Assembly (NCBI RefSeq): GCF_000160075.2
Contig: NZ_KI535340.1
Span: forward strand, 124,001 to 188,000
Source of the DNA: Abiotrophia defectiva ATCC 49176
GTDB lineage: Bacteria > Bacillota > Bacilli > Lactobacillales > Aerococcaceae
DNA length: 64,000 nucleotides
Direction: 5' to 3'
The first letter of the stretch is position 1; the number at the start of each line of letters is the position of its first letter. The notes under the pieces are model-generated. The model did not search any database. It saw only the letters and a list, made by a program, of their open reading frames with translations, and was not told where the DNA came from. Below are positions 43,329 to 52,097 of the stretch, piece by piece. The position numbers and the translations under genes were made by a program.

Positions 43329-44504
43329 TTACTGAATCAGAACTAGTAAACCTAGGACACAAATGCTAACAAAGAGTAAAAGGAAGATAACAATGGCTCC
43401 GACTAGCTGCCAGGTCTTGAGATTCTTTTCAGCCATGGCTTGATAGAAGGCATAATAATCGCTAATCCAAGAGCGACCATTGAAGAAGTACAGCTGCGGT
43501 AGCCCCTTAACTAAGAGCCAGTAGAGTACTTCACCCAACAAGATTGCTAGAATCACTTGTAACCAGAAGGGACCATTTGCTAACCAGAAAGTCACAAAGG
43601 CATAGGCCACATAATAATGAATGAGACGGTGGCCCAAGGCCACACAAGCTGAAAACTCCAGAATACGACGCAAGACTGGAGTCCCGGCTACGTACGACAA
43701 GATAAGCCAAGTGGTAAAGAGTGGCACTACTGCAGTCCATACCAGACCCATAAGCGCAGTTGTCCAAATTTGGCTAAGGAAGAAGGCCAAAAGCATTAAG
43801 CTACCTAGTAGGCCTAAACCCATTAAGAAGACATACTTGCTAGAAAGACGGTAAATTTGATTGAGCAGAACCGGTACGAGGTAGACCATGGAAACCCCAG
43901 ACACAAAAGCCAAGGCATAAAAGGCTAGCTCGATATAAGCAAGTGGGCTACCATTCATCACACCAAAACCAGCCAATAGCCATAGGCTAGCCTGAATGAC
44001 CATCCAAACCATGCCTTTACCTAGCAGACTTAGACTTGTACGACCTAGAAGCCAGCTAATGAGCGCAACCAGCCCTGCTACTTGCACCCCATGACCTAGA
44101 TACCATAGGCTCTTAAGACCACTTGTGGCATCGAGACTTAAACTAGTTACCCCACCTAGCCAAAGCTGTCTGATATTTTCGACTAAAAGCGGACTAAAAA
44201 TCAAATCAAATTTACTTTGATTTAAGAGCGGAAAATTAAGTCCTAAGAGGCCAATCGTGGTGATAGCCGTCAACCACAAGACTGGCAACCAAGCAGACCA
44301 GACGGCTTGCCAGTGACGCCAAAAGGGAAGGTCCTGCTGCCGTTCTAAACGATAGGCCCACTGATAACCAAGGACAGTGAAGAGACTGAGGGGAACCAAT
44401 TGGCCCGCCAATAAGTCACCTTGAAAAATCCCAACGCCTATAAGAACCAATAAAAGTAGACCTTTAAGTCCATCTAGTCCTCGTAATTTTACCTCCTGTT
44501 GCAT
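43329..44504 (-). CDS. Multi-span membrane protein, degenerate acyltransferase-3 (OatA-like) type
   Basis: 391 residues with about ten hydrophobic segments. Start LRGLDGLKGLLLLVLIGVGIF and the following SLFTVLGYQWAYRLERQ copy the layout of acyltransferase-3 (LxGLRxxA..., FFVLSGYL). Further along, SLWYLGHGVQVAGLVALISW matches the family W-x-L...E-x-Q-x-Y segment without its Glu and Gln. The His normally found in the first helix is missing. This suggests an inactive or re-purposed relative. Assignment is by architecture and has moderate support. Single gene, AAGGTG ribosome site. Confidence 0.55.
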   Translation of the reverse strand: MQQEVKLRGLDGLKGLLLLVLIGVGIFQGDLLAGQLVPLSLFTVLGYQWAYRLERQQDLPFWRHWQAVWSAWLPVLWLTAITTIGLLGLNFPLLNQSKFDLIFSPLLVENIRQLWLGGVTSLSLDATSGLKSLWYLGHGVQVAGLVALISWLLGRTSLSLLGKGMVWMVIQASLWLLAGFGVMNGSPLAYIELAFYALAFVSGVSMVYLVPVLLNQIYRLSSKYVFLMGLGLLGSLMLLAFFLSQIWTTALMGLVWTAVVPLFTTWLILSYVAGTPVLRRILEFSACVALGHRLIHYYVAYAFVTFWLANGPFWLQVILAILLGEVLYWLLVKGLPQLYFFNGRSWISDYYAFYQAMAEKNLKTWQLVGAIVIFLLLFVSICVLGLLVLIQ

Positions 44505-44644
44505 ACCATCACCTTATTCTTTGTTTAAATATATAGACACTTCTATTATAGGAGATTTAAGCAAGAATGGAAAGACTGATTTACCCAAATCAGCTGAATT
44601 TTATCAAAAGATTCCAGTAAATTTATCTACTTGTCATGCCAATA

Positions 44645-44675
44645 GCTCAAAAGGCAGGAAGTCACTTCCTGCCTT
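44645..44675 (-). terminator. Intrinsic terminator of uvrB
   Basis: Near-perfect palindrome AAGGCAGGAAGT/ACTTCCTGCCTT (44651-44662 with 44664-44675), followed on the minus strand by TTTTGAGC. Short T-run. The rest of the gap 44505-44644 shows no clear feature. Confidence 0.75.
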
Positions 44676-44679
44676 AAGC

Positions 44680-46662
44680 TTATTTATAGGCACCCTTAAG
44701 CTCCATAATCATGTCACGCAGATCGGCGGCAGCCTCGAAATTGAGATCCTTGGCGGCCTGTCGCATTTCCATCTCCAAGCGTTCCAGCTGTTCTTCTCTT
44801 TGTAGGCGAGATAGCTTGCGGAACTGCTTGAGGAGGGATTCTTGCTTATCTTCGTTCTCAACATCGTGGGTAATTCGAATCAAGTCACGGATTTCCTTCT
44901 TAATAGTTTTAGGAACAATCCCATGTTCTTGGTTATAGGCCATTTGGATGGAACGACGTCGCTCTGTTTCTTCAATAGCATACTGCATAGAAGCCGTAAT
45001 TTGATCAGCATACATGATGACGCGCCCATTCGCATTACGGGCTGCTCGACCAATGGTTTGAACTAAGGAACGTTCACTCCGTAGGAAGCCTTCCTTGTCT
45101 GCATCCAGAATAGCTACCAGAGTGACTTCTGGCACGTCCAAGCCCTCCCGCAAGAGGTTGATACCCACCAAGACATCAAAGACACCCAGACGAAGGTCAC
45201 GGATAATTTCCGTTCTCTCCAGCGTCTTAATGTCGCTATGTAGATACTTGACCTTGATATCTAACTCTTTGAGGTAGTCGGTCAAATCTTCTGCCATTTT
45301 TTTGGTTAAGGTCGTAATGAAAACTCGCTCGTCTCGTTCAGTGCGAGCCTTGATTTCAGCCACTAAGTCGTCGATTTGGCCTTCAATTGGTCGTACTTCA
45401 ACCACTGGGTCCAAGAGGCCCGTTGGTCGAATGATTTGTTGAATGACTTCTCCACCCGTATGCTCTAGCTCATAAGGCCCTGGTGTCGCAGAAACATAGA
45501 TAATCTGGTTAACATGCTCTTCAAACTCTTCCAGTCGCAAAGGTCGGTTGTCCAGTGCACTCGGCAAACGGAAGCCGTAATCAATCAACTGTTGCTTGCG
45601 TCCCCGGTCACCATTATACATACCGCGGATTTGCGACATAGTGATATGGGACTCATCCACTACAATCAGAAAGTCATCTGGGAAGAAGTCTAAGAGTGTG
45701 TATGGGGCTTGACCTGGTGCCCGGCCATCAATATGGCGCGAATAGTTCTCAATCCCACTACAGTAGCCCATTTCCAACATCATTTCCAAATCATAGGTGG
45801 TTCTTTGCTCCAGACGTTGCGCTTCCAACAATTTATTGTCTGCCCGTAATTCGGCTAGGCGCTCTTCCAATTCTTGACGAATGGACTCGACTGCCACTGC
45901 TGTTTGTTCCTGGCTGGCCACAAAGTGAGTCGCAGGGAAAATAGGATAATGGTCTACATCATACTTAATTTCGCCAGTTAGGAAATCAACGACGCGGATG
46001 CGTTCAATCTCATCCCCGAAGAATTCCACCCGAACCACTTCCTTGTCGCGTGAGGCCATGAAGATTTCCACCACATCACCTCTTACTCGGAAGGTCCCCC
46101 GTTGAAAGTCAATGTCATTTCTGACAAATTGCATTTCAACCAAACGCGCTAACAGAACATTACGAGGAATTTCCATGCCTTCTCGCAAGGACAAGACATG
46201 ATTGCGGTAGTTCTCAGGGTCAACCAAGCCATAAATACAGGAAACAGAGGCCACCACGATAACGTCTCGGCGTTCAATTAAGGCTGAAGAAGCCGAATGA
46301 CGGAGCTTGTCGATTTCGTCGTTAATGCTGGCGTCTTTCTCAATATAAGTGTCAGACGATGGCACATAGGCTTCAGGCTGATAGTAGTCATAGTAGGAGA
46401 CAAAGTACTCGACCGCATTGTTTGGGAAAAATTCTAGAAGCTCGCTATAAAGCTGCCCAGCTAGGGTCTTATTATGGGCCAAGACTAAGGTCGGTCTGCC
46501 CGTTTGCTTAATAACATTGGCAATGGTAAAGGTTTTACCGGTCCCTGTCGCCCCTAGCAAGACCTGCTCCTTAACGCCATCATTGACACCTTGGACCAAG
46601 GCTTCAATTGCTTCTGGTTGATCCCCACTTGGGCTATAGGGAGCTACTAATTGAAAATCCAT
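44680..46662 (-). CDS. uvrB: UvrABC excision nuclease subunit B
   Basis: DNA damage verification helicase-like subunit. 660 residues with Walker A GATGTGKT (37-44), the beta-hairpin region [21 protein letters not shown], Walker B-type box VDESHIT, helicase motif [11 protein letters not shown], and the C-terminal UVR motif ([19 protein letters not shown]). Its promoter carries a LexA-like box, so it is likely SOS-induced. uvrA is not in the window. Confidence 0.97.
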   Translation of the reverse strand: MDFQLVAPYSPSGDQPEAIEALVQGVNDGVKEQVLLGATGTGKTFTIANVIKQTGRPTLVLAHNKTLAGQLYSELLEFFPNNAVEYFVSYYDYYQPEAYVPSSDTYIEKDASINDEIDKLRHSASSALIERRDVIVVASVSCIYGLVDPENYRNHVLSLREGMEIPRNVLLARLVEMQFVRNDIDFQRGTFRVRGDVVEIFMASRDKEVVRVEFFGDEIERIRVVDFLTGEIKYDVDHYPIFPATHFVASQEQTAVAVESIRQELEERLAELRADNKLLEAQRLEQRTTYDLEMMLEMGYCSGIENYSRHIDGRAPGQAPYTLLDFFPDDFLIVVDESHITMSQIRGMYNGDRGRKQQLIDYGFRLPSALDNRPLRLEEFEEHVNQIIYVSATPGPYELEHTGGEVIQQIIRPTGLLDPVVEVRPIEGQIDDLVAEIKARTERDERVFITTLTKKMAEDLTDYLKELDIKVKYLHSDIKTLERTEIIRDLRLGVFDVLVGINLLREGLDVPEVTLVAILDADKEGFLRSERSLVQTIGRAARNANGRVIMYADQITASMQYAIEETERRRSIQMAYNQEHGIVPKTIKKEIRDLIRITHDVENEDKQESLLKQFRKLSRLQREEQLERLEMEMRQAAKDLNFEAAADLRDMIMELKGAYK

Positions 46663-46696
46663 GCCCTCTCCTCCTTCTGACTGCTCAATCCATGCG

Positions 46697-46710
46697 CGAA
46701 CAAATTTTCG
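46697..46710 (-). promoter_or_regulatory. LexA/DinR (SOS) box upstream of uvrB
   Basis: CGAACAAATTTTCG matches 13 of 14 positions of the Gram-positive SOS consensus CGAACRNRYGTTCG. It starts about 12 bases downstream of the uvrB -10, over the initial transcribed region. Confidence 0.8.
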
Positions 46711-46721
46711 CTTCTTTTCTC

Positions 46722-46750
46722 ATCATAACAAAAACCTAGCCCCCTGTCTA
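46722..46750 (-). promoter_or_regulatory. Promoter of uvrB
   Basis: On the minus strand, -35 TAGACA (46745-46750), a 17-base spacer and -10 TATGAT (46722-46727). Confidence 0.75.
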
Positions 46751-46805
46751 GTCCAAGGACTTAGAAGTAAAGCTAGACGAATTTGAATTATTTTCCATCT
46801 TTTTA

Positions 46806-46835
46806 TTGCATCCTGACCGGGTTTTCATGTATAAT
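46806..46835 (+). promoter_or_regulatory. Promoter of rpsT
   Basis: -35 TTGCAT (46806-46811), an 18-base spacer and -10 TATAAT (46830-46835). Confidence 0.75.
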
Positions 46836-46895
46836 AAGGCTTGTTGACTTAGTCCTTCGGACTATAGACAAATCGCAATGAAAGAGGTGACTCAA

Positions 46896-47153
46896 ATGGC
46901 TAACAACCCATCAGCAAAAAAACGTATCCGTCAAACAGCTACTAAGACTGAAAGCAACCGTGCACACGTTTCTGCAATGCGTACTGCGGTTAAACGTTTC
47001 CGTTCTGCAGTAGAAGCTGGCGAATCAAACGTTGAGGAATTATTCCGTCTAGCTGCTAAAGAAATCGACAGCGCAGCAACTAAAGGTTTAATCCACAAAA
47101 ACAAAGCAGCTCGTGACAAGTCACGTTTGGCTCGTTTACTTAAAGCTAACTAA
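46896..47153 (+). CDS. rpsT: 30S ribosomal protein S20
   Basis: 85 residues from ATG 46896: [17 protein letters not shown], then [17 protein letters not shown], a highly basic helical bundle that binds 16S rRNA. GAGGTG lies six bases before this ATG; an ATG six codons earlier in the same frame would be within the leader and does not match S20 N-termini. Codon use is strongly biased, as expected for a ribosomal protein. Confidence 0.97.
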   Translation: MANNPSAKKRIRQTATKTESNRAHVSAMRTAVKRFRSAVEAGESNVEELFRLAAKEIDSAATKGLIHKNKAARDKSRLARLLKAN

Positions 47154-47159
47154 GAAAGT

Positions 47160-47190
47160 AGGCTACCTTGAGGGTAGCTTATTTTTTTTG
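47160..47190 (+). terminator. Intrinsic terminator of rpsT
   Basis: GCTACC (47162-47167) pairs with GGTAGC (47173-47178), followed by TTATTTTTTTT. Confidence 0.88.
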
Positions 47191-47200
47191 CCCTTGAAAC

Positions 47201-47236
47201 AAAAAAATTACTGGAACAGTACTTGCTCCAGTAATT
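47201..47236 (-). terminator. Intrinsic terminator of the rodA-gcvH-like-holA operon
   Basis: AATTACTGGA and TCCAGTAATT on the minus strand form the stem (arms around 47227-47236 and 47207-47215), followed by seven T residues. It overlaps the holA stop codon. Confidence 0.85.
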
Positions 47237-48257
47237 AGGGACTCCCGGTCATATAACGACTCACTAACAAGTCAAATTGTATCTCCTTGACGCCAATGCC
47301 TTGTTTGAGCTGAAAATCAGCCTCAGCCAGCGCATGATAGAAATCATAGAGCTGTCTTAAATCTAAGCGTCTGACAGTCTCTAAAGCCAATTTAACGCGA
47401 TAAGGATGGACACCCAACTGTTGCGCTATCTCAGCTTGCTGATAGCCTTGGTGGCCAAGCAATTTGACCTGAATCAACAAACGAAACTGACTGACCAAGA
47501 GCGCGTGCAAGGCCACGGGCTCGTGTTTGGCTAGGAGTAAATCTTGGTAGATTTGGACCGCCTGACTCAACTTTCGCTTCAAAACTGCCTGTGACAAGCT
47601 AAAGACATCCGTCTCAAGGCTTCTGGGTACTAAGTCTTTGATGACCTCTAGCGTAATTGGCTTTCCCTGATTGCTGTATTGGGCTAATTTATGGAGTTCT
47701 GCCATAGCCAAGGTCAAATCGTCATTAACCCTCATACGTAGCTCCTCTAGCCCCTCACGGCTAATCTGGAGGCTACTTTCCTTGAGGTAGGCTTGGAGAT
47801 AGGCCCCCATTCCCTTGGCGTCTAAAGGCGCCACATCGACCCATTTTGCCTGGGCCTGGAAAGCCTTAGTCAGCTTCTTGCGCTTATCGACTTGGTTACT
47901 GTCACAGATCCAAATTAGCAAACTCGCAGGATTAGGATCTGCCAAATAAGCAAGGAGACGCTTTTGATCTTGATCATCTACCTTAACCTTAGAACTTGAA
48001 ACCAGAATCTGAGCATTATCGATTAGGACAACACGCTTATCAGCAAAGAAAGAGAAGGCATCTGCCTCGTCCAGAATGGCAGCTAATTCCGTGTCATTCA
48101 AGTCAAAGCGACTAACTTCAAAGCTACCTGCCTGATCTACTTGATCAATCAGGGCATCCTGCAACTGTTGCCGCAAATAGCGCTCGGTACCAACTAGAAA
48201 GTAATTGGCCCCTAATTGGCCCTTGCGGATTTGGTTGATGCTAGCTTGAAAAGTCAT
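47235..48257 (-). CDS. holA: DNA polymerase III delta subunit
   Basis: 340 residues, clamp-loader delta family (YqeN). N-terminal domain: NYFLVGTERYLRQQLQDALID, then a RecA-like fold without a functional P-loop, and a C-terminal collar helix bundle ending GVKEIQFDLLVSRYM. It opens the beta clamp. It precedes rpsT in the opposite orientation, as in many Firmicutes. AGGGAGG lies near the ATG. Confidence 0.93.
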   Translation of the reverse strand: MTFQASINQIRKGQLGANYFLVGTERYLRQQLQDALIDQVDQAGSFEVSRFDLNDTELAAILDEADAFSFFADKRVVLIDNAQILVSSSKVKVDDQDQKRLLAYLADPNPASLLIWICDSNQVDKRKKLTKAFQAQAKWVDVAPLDAKGMGAYLQAYLKESSLQISREGLEELRMRVNDDLTLAMAELHKLAQYSNQGKPITLEVIKDLVPRSLETDVFSLSQAVLKRKLSQAVQIYQDLLLAKHEPVALHALLVSQFRLLIQVKLLGHQGYQQAEIAQQLGVHPYRVKLALETVRRLDLRQLYDFYHALAEADFQLKQGIGVKEIQFDLLVSRYMTGSP

Positions 48258-48294
48258 GCCTGTTCCCTCCCTTCTATTTACTCCTTGGCTTTAC

Positions 48295-49026
48295 CTAGGC
48301 TTGCTTAGCCTCAAGCGCGCGCTCGATTAAATCTTGGAAAATCGCCATGCTGCATTCATCGTGTTTGGTCAAGCGCTCTGGATGCCATTGAACTCCCAGA
48401 ATGAGGGAACCTTCTTGGCTTTCAATCGCTTCGATAACTCCATCCTTACTGCGGGCTGACACGATTAAGCCCTCTCCTAATTCACGAATGGCTTGGTGGT
48501 GAATGGAGTTAATAAGGCAACCATCGGCCACTAATTGAGACAGGTAGCTACCGGCTTTTACCTTGATGGAATGGGTTGCCATGCTTGGACGTGATTTTTG
48601 GACGTGCTGAATGGTCACATTGGCTTGACCCGCTAAATCCTGATAGAGGTTCCCACCCAATACAACATTGACTAGTTGCATACCTCGGCAAATGGCTAAA
48701 ATCGGCTTACCTTGTGCCAAAGCCTCCTTAATCAAAGCTGTTTCAACCGCATCACGCGTTGGCGAAGTAGCTTCAATATTAACATGAGGTTCTTCATTGT
48801 AGAGATAAGGCGAGATATCTTCCCCGCCAGTCAAAACCAAACCATCAATGAGACTGACATAGTGGGCTGCACAAGTCGGTTCCGTCAAAGGTAGGATGAC
48901 CGGAGTCCCGCCGGCCAGGCGCACTGCCTCCGTGTATCCCCATGGGGAATAGTTAATTTTAAAGGATTTGAATTTATCTTCAGGGGCTTGCATAATGTTG
49001 CCCGTTACACCGATTACTGGCCGCAT
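48295..49026 (-). CDS. Gamma-glutamyl-gamma-aminobutyrate hydrolase-like class I GATase (peptidase C26)
   Basis: 243 residues. The nucleophile elbow LAICRGMQLVNVVLGG places catalytic Cys113; NSIHHQAIR and GVQWHPERL carry the catalytic His and Glu. This is the PuuD-like branch that cleaves gamma-glutamyl bonds; the exact substrate is unsure, and no polyamine-degradation genes are nearby. I use the second Met (49026): AAGGA is six bases upstream, while the first Met abuts it. It lies between the gcvH-like gene and holA. Confidence 0.85.
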   Translation of the reverse strand: MRPVIGVTGNIMQAPEDKFKSFKINYSPWGYTEAVRLAGGTPVILPLTEPTCAAHYVSLIDGLVLTGGEDISPYLYNEEPHVNIEATSPTRDAVETALIKEALAQGKPILAICRGMQLVNVVLGGNLYQDLAGQANVTIQHVQKSRPSMATHSIKVKAGSYLSQLVADGCLINSIHHQAIRELGEGLIVSARSKDGVIEAIESQEGSLILGVQWHPERLTKHDECSMAIFQDLIERALEAKQA

Positions 49027-49072
49027 GGTCATTCCTTCTTTCTATATCTAGCTAGAGAGCTAGTGAGTGGGG

Positions 49073-49411
49073 TTATTCCTCTTCAGCGAGTGCCTCAAAA
49101 GCCTGAGTATCCACTTGGCTTAATTCAATTAGCCAGTGGTCCGACGGATTCTTAGAATCCAAGAGGCCAGGATTTGTCTCCGCTGCCTCGTTCCGCGCTA
49201 CTACCTGACCTTTGAGGGGACTAGCGACCTCAATGGCCGCCTTAGAAGCTTCTAAATTAACTAGGGTATCATCGACATCTAATGCTCCTAGTGGTGCAAT
49301 ATTGGCGTAAGAGATATCGCCTGCATCACATTGGAGCTGGTCTGTCATGCCGATACGGTAACGGTCAGGGCCAACTACTTGGACCCAAAGTTGATTGCCA
49401 TAACGTTTCAT
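49073..49411 (-). CDS. Orphan GcvH-like lipoyl-domain protein
   Basis: 112 residues from ATG 49411, with AAAGGA nine bases upstream. The lipoyl domain segment VNLEASKAAIEVASPLKGQV contains the predicted lipoylated Lys57 in a GcvH-style context. Genes for the other glycine cleavage proteins (P, T, L) are absent here. In several Firmicutes stand-alone GcvH proteins take part in lipoyl relay to other complexes. Position between rodA and the GATase gene is not functionally explained. Confidence 0.75.
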   Translation of the reverse strand: MKRYGNQLWVQVVGPDRYRIGMTDQLQCDAGDISYANIAPLGALDVDDTLVNLEASKAAIEVASPLKGQVVARNEAAETNPGLLDSKNPSDHWLIELSQVDTQAFEALAEEE

Positions 49412-49435
49412 AGTACTTAATCCTTTCTTCATCGG

Positions 49436-50632
49436 TTAGAATTCTGAGTCGTTCTGGCTAGAGAACATGTAGGAGCGATGGTGATAACGCATGGAAAGTA
49501 TCAAGCCAATCCCTATCATATTTCCCAAGAGAGCAGAACCCCCTTGCGAAACGAAAGGTAGCGGAATCCCTGTAATAGGCAGGAGCCCAATATTCATCCC
49601 GATGTTTTCTAAAATATGGAACATAATCATAGTGATAACACCTGTAGCAATATAGGTGTAGAATTCATTTTTGGTCTCAAAGCAAGTTTGCACCATTTGG
49701 TAAATTAACATAAAGTAGACAAAGAGTAGCACCCCTGCCCCAATGAAACCAAAGTTCTCGCCAATGGTTGTAAAAATAAAGTCAGACTCACGGACTGGCA
49801 CAGGTACTTGAGAGATACCAAAGCCCTTACCAGATAACTGTCCTGACCCAATGGCCTTAATGGATTGAGCCAACTGATAGGCATCCCCACGTGTGTCATC
49901 GAATGGACGGAACCAAGAGTCAATCCGGGCAATTTGGTAAGGTCGAACTAAGCCCGTACTCAACAAGAAATCACGTTGGAAGGCAGCTAAGTAAATGAGC
50001 GTCCCCCCTACAATGGTGACGATTAGGGTAATAGGTAATAGAATCTTCCAGGAAATACCTGACATTAACACCATACCCGCAGTAATAGCTAGCAAGACTA
50101 AGTTAGTCCCCAAGTCATTTTGACGTTGAATCAAGAAAAGGGCCGGGGCAGCGAATAGAAGAATTTTCCCTAGCAGTAGCCAGTCAGTTTTGATACTACG
50201 GTTGGTGTATTCATTATTATGTTCCGTAATAATCCGGGCCATAAAGACGATATAGGCAATCTTGAAGATTTCCGAAGGTTGGAAACTAATCGGCCCTAAG
50301 CGGAACCAAGAACGCGCCCCTGTATCGGCCGCTAACCCTCGGTCGTGGAAGAAGAGGACGGCAATCAAGAGGACTAGCCCCACCCCATAAAAGATAGTAG
50401 ACAGCTTCCAATATTGTTCGCTATCAAATTGAATAGCCACTAAAATAGCAATGGCCCCAATACAGTACCAGAGTGCATGGTAGAGTGTCGGCAAAATGGA
50501 TTTGTTCTCAATCATGACGGTTGTGGCATAAAGGCTCGCTAAGCCAATAATGGCCAAAATCATGACGTTCAGGATAATCCCATAATCAATGCGCGACTCT
50601 GAATGGTTATTCAGGCGTCTCACTGTTCTCAT
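49436..50632 (-). CDS. rodA: SEDS peptidoglycan polymerase RodA/FtsW family
   Basis: 398 residues with about ten membrane helices. Conserved blocks: SWFRLGPISFQPSEIFKIA, IKAIGSGQLSGKGFG, and GIPLPFVSQGGSALLGNMIG near the C-terminus, the SEDS glycosyltransferase signature. RodA-type is chosen over FtsW from the overall sequence and the association with rodZ and other elongation genes in this genome region; FtsW cannot be fully excluded. GAGGG site before the ATG. Confidence 0.9.
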   Translation of the reverse strand: MRTVRRLNNHSESRIDYGIILNVMILAIIGLASLYATTVMIENKSILPTLYHALWYCIGAIAILVAIQFDSEQYWKLSTIFYGVGLVLLIAVLFFHDRGLAADTGARSWFRLGPISFQPSEIFKIAYIVFMARIITEHNNEYTNRSIKTDWLLLGKILLFAAPALFLIQRQNDLGTNLVLLAITAGMVLMSGISWKILLPITLIVTIVGGTLIYLAAFQRDFLLSTGLVRPYQIARIDSWFRPFDDTRGDAYQLAQSIKAIGSGQLSGKGFGISQVPVPVRESDFIFTTIGENFGFIGAGVLLFVYFMLIYQMVQTCFETKNEFYTYIATGVITMIMFHILENIGMNIGLLPITGIPLPFVSQGGSALLGNMIGIGLILSMRYHHRSYMFSSQNDSEF

Positions 50633-50714
50633 TAATAATCATTCCCTCGTTGTTTATAGTTTAATAGTTCTCTGTATTTTTGCAGAGTAGAATAGACAAT
50701 ATTAAGGTTACCAC

Positions 50715-50744
50715 ATTTTAGCCTAAAATGCACTTACTGGCCAA
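50715..50744 (-). promoter_or_regulatory. Promoter of rodA operon
   Basis: On the minus strand, -35 TTGGCC (50739-50744), an 18-base spacer and -10 TAAAAT (50715-50720). A second TTGTCT-17-TACAGA pair lies closer to the gene. Confidence 0.55.
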
Positions 50745-50800
50745 GTCTTTTAGCTGATTTTATTCCTATAGTTGGTTATAAGCAAAAAACATAACCTCAG

Positions 50801-50829
50801 ATGACAGTCGGGGGCCAGAATGATATAAT
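50801..50829 (+). promoter_or_regulatory. Promoter of the histidine phosphatase gene
   Basis: -35 ATGACA (50801-50806), a 17-base spacer and consensus -10 TATAAT (50824-50829). Confidence 0.75.
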
Positions 50830-50858
50830 GAAACTGTATAAGATAAGGAGGCTATCCA

Positions 50859-51554
50859 ATGACTAAAGGTGTTACTTTCTACTTCGTCAGACATGGCGAA
50901 ACCTATCTCAATCGTTTGGGACGTTTCCAAGGTTGGGCTGATGCCCCTCTGACCCCAGAAGGCCTGGAAATTGTCCACCAATCAGGCCGTGGCCTTGCGG
51001 ACGTCAAATTCGATGCGGTCTACACAAGCGATTTGGGTCGGACCATCAAAACGGCTCAGATTTTATTAGAGGAGAATCACCATAGCCAAGATTTAACCAT
51101 TACCCCCATGCCAGAATTCCGTGAAGTCTTCTTCGGCTATTACGAAGGCCTTGAAGCGCAATCTATCTGGCGGGACATGATTGCTGAAACTAACCATGAA
51201 TTGGGACTGCCACGTGATGCCGGCATCCAAGTAGAGGCGACCATGAACAAGATGAAGGCCTCTGATCCAACTGGCTTGGCAGAAAACTATCTAGAATTCT
51301 GGCAACGTGTCGAAACAGGCCTCTTAGAACTCTTAAATCGTCATGCTGGCAGCGACCAGATAATTTTGGTAGTCTGTCATGGCCTCACCATTCAGAACCT
51401 CATCCATGGTCTAGTAGCGGATTTCGAGTTAGGCGAACCCTTAGCCAATGCCTCCGTCACAACCGTTAAATACCTACATGGCCAATTCCAGCTCATTGCC
51501 TATAATCAGACTGAGCACTTTAAGGACATGGTGGATGTCATGGAGCTTTTGTAG
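50859..51554 (+). CDS. Histidine phosphatase family protein (phosphoglycerate-mutase-like)
   Basis: 231 residues. The catalytic RHGET motif is at 11-15 (phospho-His12), the second histidine in VVCHGLTIQNLI. AVYTSDLGRTIKTAQ and PEFREVFFGYYEGLE are the other branch-1 motifs. The protein is shorter than cofactor-dependent GpmA and lacks its typical pattern, so it is more likely a broad-range phosphatase than the glycolytic mutase. AAGGAGG site. Single gene. Confidence 0.9.
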   Translation: MTKGVTFYFVRHGETYLNRLGRFQGWADAPLTPEGLEIVHQSGRGLADVKFDAVYTSDLGRTIKTAQILLEENHHSQDLTITPMPEFREVFFGYYEGLEAQSIWRDMIAETNHELGLPRDAGIQVEATMNKMKASDPTGLAENYLEFWQRVETGLLELLNRHAGSDQIILVVCHGLTIQNLIHGLVADFELGEPLANASVTTVKYLHGQFQLIAYNQTEHFKDMVDVMELL

Positions 51555-51566
51555 CATAAAATAACT

Positions 51567-51603
51567 AGGGACCTGGGTTAAACTCCCAGGACCTTTTTTT
51601 TAC
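51567..51603 (+). terminator. Intrinsic terminator of the histidine phosphatase gene
   Basis: CCTGGG (51572-51577) pairs with CCCAGG (51585-51590), extended with one mismatch, followed by eight T residues. Confidence 0.85.
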
Positions 51604-51625
51604 TATCAAGTCACTTGTCCTAAAC

Positions 51626-51659
51626 AGAAAAAGAGGCTGAAAGCTAAGTTTCAACCTCT
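51626..51659 (-). terminator. Intrinsic terminator of hup
   Basis: AGAGG (51632-51636) pairs with CCTCT (51655-51659), plus TGAAA/TTTCA inside with one internal mismatch; TTTTTC follows on the minus strand. Confidence 0.8.
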
Positions 51660-51684
51660 GTTACTTACTTATGAATGACTGTTA

Positions 51685-51960
51685 TTATTTAACAGCGTCT
51701 TTCAAGGCTTTACCAGCTTTGAAACCTGGAACCTTGCTTGCAGCGATTTTGATTTCTTTACCAGTTTGTGGGTTGCGGCCTTTACGAGCTGCACGTTCAC
51801 GAACTTCGAAAGTACCGAAGCCGATTACTTGAACTTTTTCACCTTTTGATAAAGTTTCTTGGATGGTTTCGAACAACGCTTCAACAGTTGCCGTTACATC
51901 TTTCTTAGTTAAGTTAGTTTTAGCTGCTACTTTTTCTACTAATTCAGCTTTGTTTGCCAT
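51685..51960 (-). CDS. hup: DNA-binding protein HU
   Basis: 91 residues, the normal HU length: [20 protein letters not shown], the DNA-contacting beta arm [24 protein letters not shown] with its Pro tip, and a C-terminal helix. HU bends and compacts DNA. AGGAGG lies before the ATG; a separate promoter is at 52027-52055. Confidence 0.97.
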   Translation of the reverse strand: MANKAELVEKVAAKTNLTKKDVTATVEALFETIQETLSKGEKVQVIGFGTFEVRERAARKGRNPQTGKEIKIAASKVPGFKAGKALKDAVK

Positions 51961-52026
51961 AATAAAACTCCTCCTAAAGTATGCGTGGTTACGCGTTTTT
52001 CCATAGCATATTGCTATTTCTTGTAT

Positions 52027-52055
52027 AGATTACCACATAATAGGCTTTAATACAA
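52027..52055 (-). promoter_or_regulatory. Promoter of hup
   Basis: On the minus strand, -35 TTGTAT (52050-52055), a 17-base spacer and -10 TAATCT (52027-52032). Confidence 0.5.
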
Positions 52056-52097
52056 TAGATTCGCCCTTTAAAATTTGATTTTTTAGCACTTTTCGCC

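Noticed and set aside
50859-51554. Glycolytic phosphoglycerate mutase GpmA
   Set aside because: The histidine phosphatase motifs are present but length and flanking residues do not match GpmA; a general phosphatase is safer.
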